Source: Apophysomyces variabilis
Taxonomy: Eukaryota; Mucoromycota; Mucoromycetes; Mucorales; Mucoraceae
NCBI GenBank assembly: GCA_002749535.1
Contig: MZZL01000372.1
Location: 1 to 16,779, forward strand
Direction: 5' to 3'
DNA: 16,779 nucleotides
Shown: in pieces, positions 15,134-16,779 of the stretch
Layout: each line of letters begins with the position of its first letter
Numbering within the stretch: the stretch's first letter is position 1
Position numbers and translations under genes: made by a program
The notes under the pieces: model-generated
Databases searched by the model: none
What the model was told of the DNA's origin: nothing
What the model saw: only the letters and a program-made list of their open reading frames with translations

Positions 15134-15419
15134 AAAGAATTTATCTAAAATAATAATTTATAAAAACTAAGAAGAGTAAGTAATTAATAAATTAAAATAA
15201 TAATAAGTATTAAGATAAGTATAACCAATTGACTTTAATGAAAATACTTTTTAGACTTTAAAGTTATAAAATTTAACTTGTTAATTCAATTAATAATCCT
15301 CAAATACAAGTCGGATACTTATTTCTCAACAAAGTAACATTAATCATTTTATTACTGTATACAAATTATATTGTTCAATTTTAGTTTATACATTTATAGA
15401 CTAACAAGTGACTTTCTTT
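15134..15419. other. AT-rich spacer in the tRNA cluster
   Basis: No gene recognised. Its end (15397-15411) holds an extra copy of the tRNA-Cys 3' end (listed separately). Confidence 0.5.
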
Positions 15420-15433
15420 AGACTAATAAGTGA
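15397..15433 (-). repeat. Duplicated 3' end of tRNA-Cys
   Basis: tagactaacaagtga (15397-15411) repeats tagactaataagtga (15419-15433) with one mismatch, 22 nt apart. The second is the T-stem and acceptor 3' strand of tRNA-Cys; the first is a spare copy just downstream of the gene. Confidence 0.8.
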
Positions 15434-15491
15434 ATCGAACACTTTTAAACAGATTTGCAGTCCGTTACATTACCAAATATGTTAATTAGTC
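15420..15491 (-). tRNA. trnC: tRNA-Cys (anticodon GCA)
   Basis: Minus-strand cloverleaf: perfect acceptor gactaat/attagtc (extendable to 8 bp), D stem acat/atgt with loop atttggta, anticodon stem acgga/tctgt with loop ctgcaaa (GCA), T arm aagtg/cactt with loop ttcgatt. The discriminator would be T. All arms are sound. Confidence 0.93.
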
Positions 15492-15744
15492 TTTTTTAAT
15501 AAATATTAGTTTCAAACTAATCTAGTTTATTCTTATCTTTTAAATAAGATATATTAATAAATAAGAGTTATTTAAATCAATAAATAAGTAAAGAAATATC
15601 TAGTTATTTAATAAATTATTCAAATAATGTTCATAGCTCTTAATAAATCCAATATATAGGTTTGGAATTAACAGTATAAAAGTAGTGAAGAAGGAACTGA
15701 GAAGATTCTCAGATCCCGAGATAATTTTAATTAGGGAAGTTTAT
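15492..15744. other. Spacer between tRNA-Cys and GIY-YIG relic
   Basis: No gene and no group I core or exon seen. A 6-bp hairpin ctgaga/tctcag with loop agat lies at 15697-15712, past the 3' end of the minus-strand relic. Confidence 0.45.
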
Positions 15745-16765
15745 TTAAATCACAATGATATTTGTATCAGTTGCATCAGAAAAAATTTTAATAAATTCAT
15801 TGTTGCTTACAATTTGATATCTTTTTCTATATAATGTATATTTGTCCAAATGTAAAGAAATAGAAGAATGACTTCTTAATTTAAAATATTGAGAAGCCGA
15901 GATAGTAGAATCAAATCTTAAAGCTAATCCATTAGTTAAATCAACAATCCATAATGTTTTAGATACTCCTTTTGATTTATTCTCAATTAATATTAAAGGA
16001 TTGCAATAAAATAGAAAGTACCTAATTCTGTACTCACTAATTTCTCTTGATTAAAATAGTTATAAATAACTTTCCAATTAATTTTGTTATTATTTCTATA
16101 TTTAATTGGATTTAACATTCTTGTCGCCTCTTGAGAAGATTTAAATGTATGTTTAATTTCTGATTTGTCTGGACTTAACGCATAGATTAATCCTTCTTCT
16201 AATGAATTGATATTATAATCAATTTTAGGATAAATTTTGGGTTTATTAAAGTTAATAGGAGAATTATCAATAGTTGCGTTAGGGGATTTAACCAATACAT
16301 TTAATTCTAATAAATTATTTTCAAACTATAAGGTTTATTAAGATATGCAGAAATTAAATTTCTAGAGACTTCTAAACCTTTAGCAGCTTTATAAATAGAA
16401 GGGTAAGTAGTTAAAATTTCATTTGAATCCTTAAGCCATACTTCTACTTGTACTACATTAGTATATTTTAAATAATTAGATTGGTCTAAAGTAGAAGGAT
16501 CCCATAAATTATAACTAAAATATACATCTATTCCTGAGTTATTTAATTCAGGAGAAAACTGTGTAATCAAAGATTGTTCTAATGTTCTTGTTTCTAAATG
16601 AGTTAAATGGGATAAAATAATCATTTCTCCAATTGATAATTTAAATCAAGTATCCTTTATATGTTCAAAATATAATAAAGGTAATATAATAGTTTTAAAT
16701 CTAGAGAATTTATTACTGAAATTAAAAAACCATCACAAAGATTGACAAAAGATATGATGTACCAT
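15745..16765 (-). pseudogene. GIY-YIG homing endonuclease relic with NUMOD-like repeats
   Basis: Minus strand, three frames in order. Frame 1 is open from ATG 16765 to TAG 16307 if TGA (16735-16733 and 16648-16646) is read as Trp; it holds IGEMIILSHLTHLETRTLEQ followed by LITQFSPELN, the C-terminal half of a GIY-YIG domain with the likely catalytic Glu and the conserved Asn, then a module ending AAKGLEVSRNLISAYLNKP. A one-base shift in an A/T run near 16310-16320 leads to frame 2 (to about 15993), with LEEGLIYALSPDKSEIKHTF and another helix-turn-helix-like module. A second shift near 16000 leads to frame 3 (to TAA 15747-15745), with IVDLTNGLALRFDSTISASQ. The GIY and YIG strands are not visible. 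This matches a large endonuclease family common in fungal mitochondrial introns; it is non-functional here, and no host exon is seen. Confidence 0.82.
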
Positions 16766-16779
16766 AAATTTTAAGAAAG

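Overview
The window is a strongly AT-rich piece of a fungal mitochondrial genome. It carries atp6 and cob (apocytochrome b), many group I introns with LAGLIDADG or GIY-YIG homing-endonuclease ORFs, mitochondrial tRNAs (including a class II tRNA-Tyr), and a fragment of a protein-primed family B DNA polymerase of the kind found on fungal linear mitochondrial plasmids. The cob sequence looks agaricomycete-like (Basidiomycota), but that placement is from recognition only. In a GIY-YIG relic at the right end, two in-frame TGA codons fall where tryptophan fits, which agrees with genetic code 4.

Layout. (1) 1-501, minus strand: first exon of atp6, cut by a group I intron that runs off the left edge. 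(2) 502-1095: divergent spacer with several hairpins and a weak tRNA-like fold. (3) 1096-10246, plus strand: cob, about 9.15 kb for a 385-residue protein, split by seven group I introns into eight exons, two of them micro-exons (18 and 22 nt). Introns 1 and 2 carry decayed LAGLIDADG genes, intron 3 a GIY-YIG gene in frame with exon 3, introns 4 and 7 LAGLIDADG genes of the second subfamily, and introns 5 and 6 double-motif LAGLIDADG genes in frame with the upstream exons. (4) 10247-14030: a plasmid-like accessory region with a 281-aa membrane protein of unknown function, an isolated tRNA-Arg(CCU), a 158-aa unknown protein that may resemble the N-terminal part of a plasmid DNA polymerase, a hairpin-rich spacer, and on the minus strand the C-terminal part of a family B DNA polymerase. 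(5) 14576-15491, minus strand: tRNA-fMet, tRNA-Tyr, a disrupted tRNA-like element with an exact 25-bp tandem duplication, and tRNA-Cys with a duplicated 3' end. (6) 15745-16779, minus strand: a frameshifted relic of a GIY-YIG endonuclease with NUMOD-like repeats.

How it works together. atp6 and cob encode a proton-channel subunit of ATP synthase and the cytochrome b subunit of complex III. The introns are self-splicing mobile elements: the RNA core splices, and the encoded endonuclease (sometimes also a maturase) spreads the intron into empty alleles. The endonucleases show a gradient from intact (introns 3-7) to pseudogene (introns 1-2), as expected from the gain-degeneration-loss cycle of homing introns. 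The plasmid-like genes look like a broken, partly rearranged integration. Exon boundaries were placed by protein continuity plus the group I rule (last exon base T, last intron base G).
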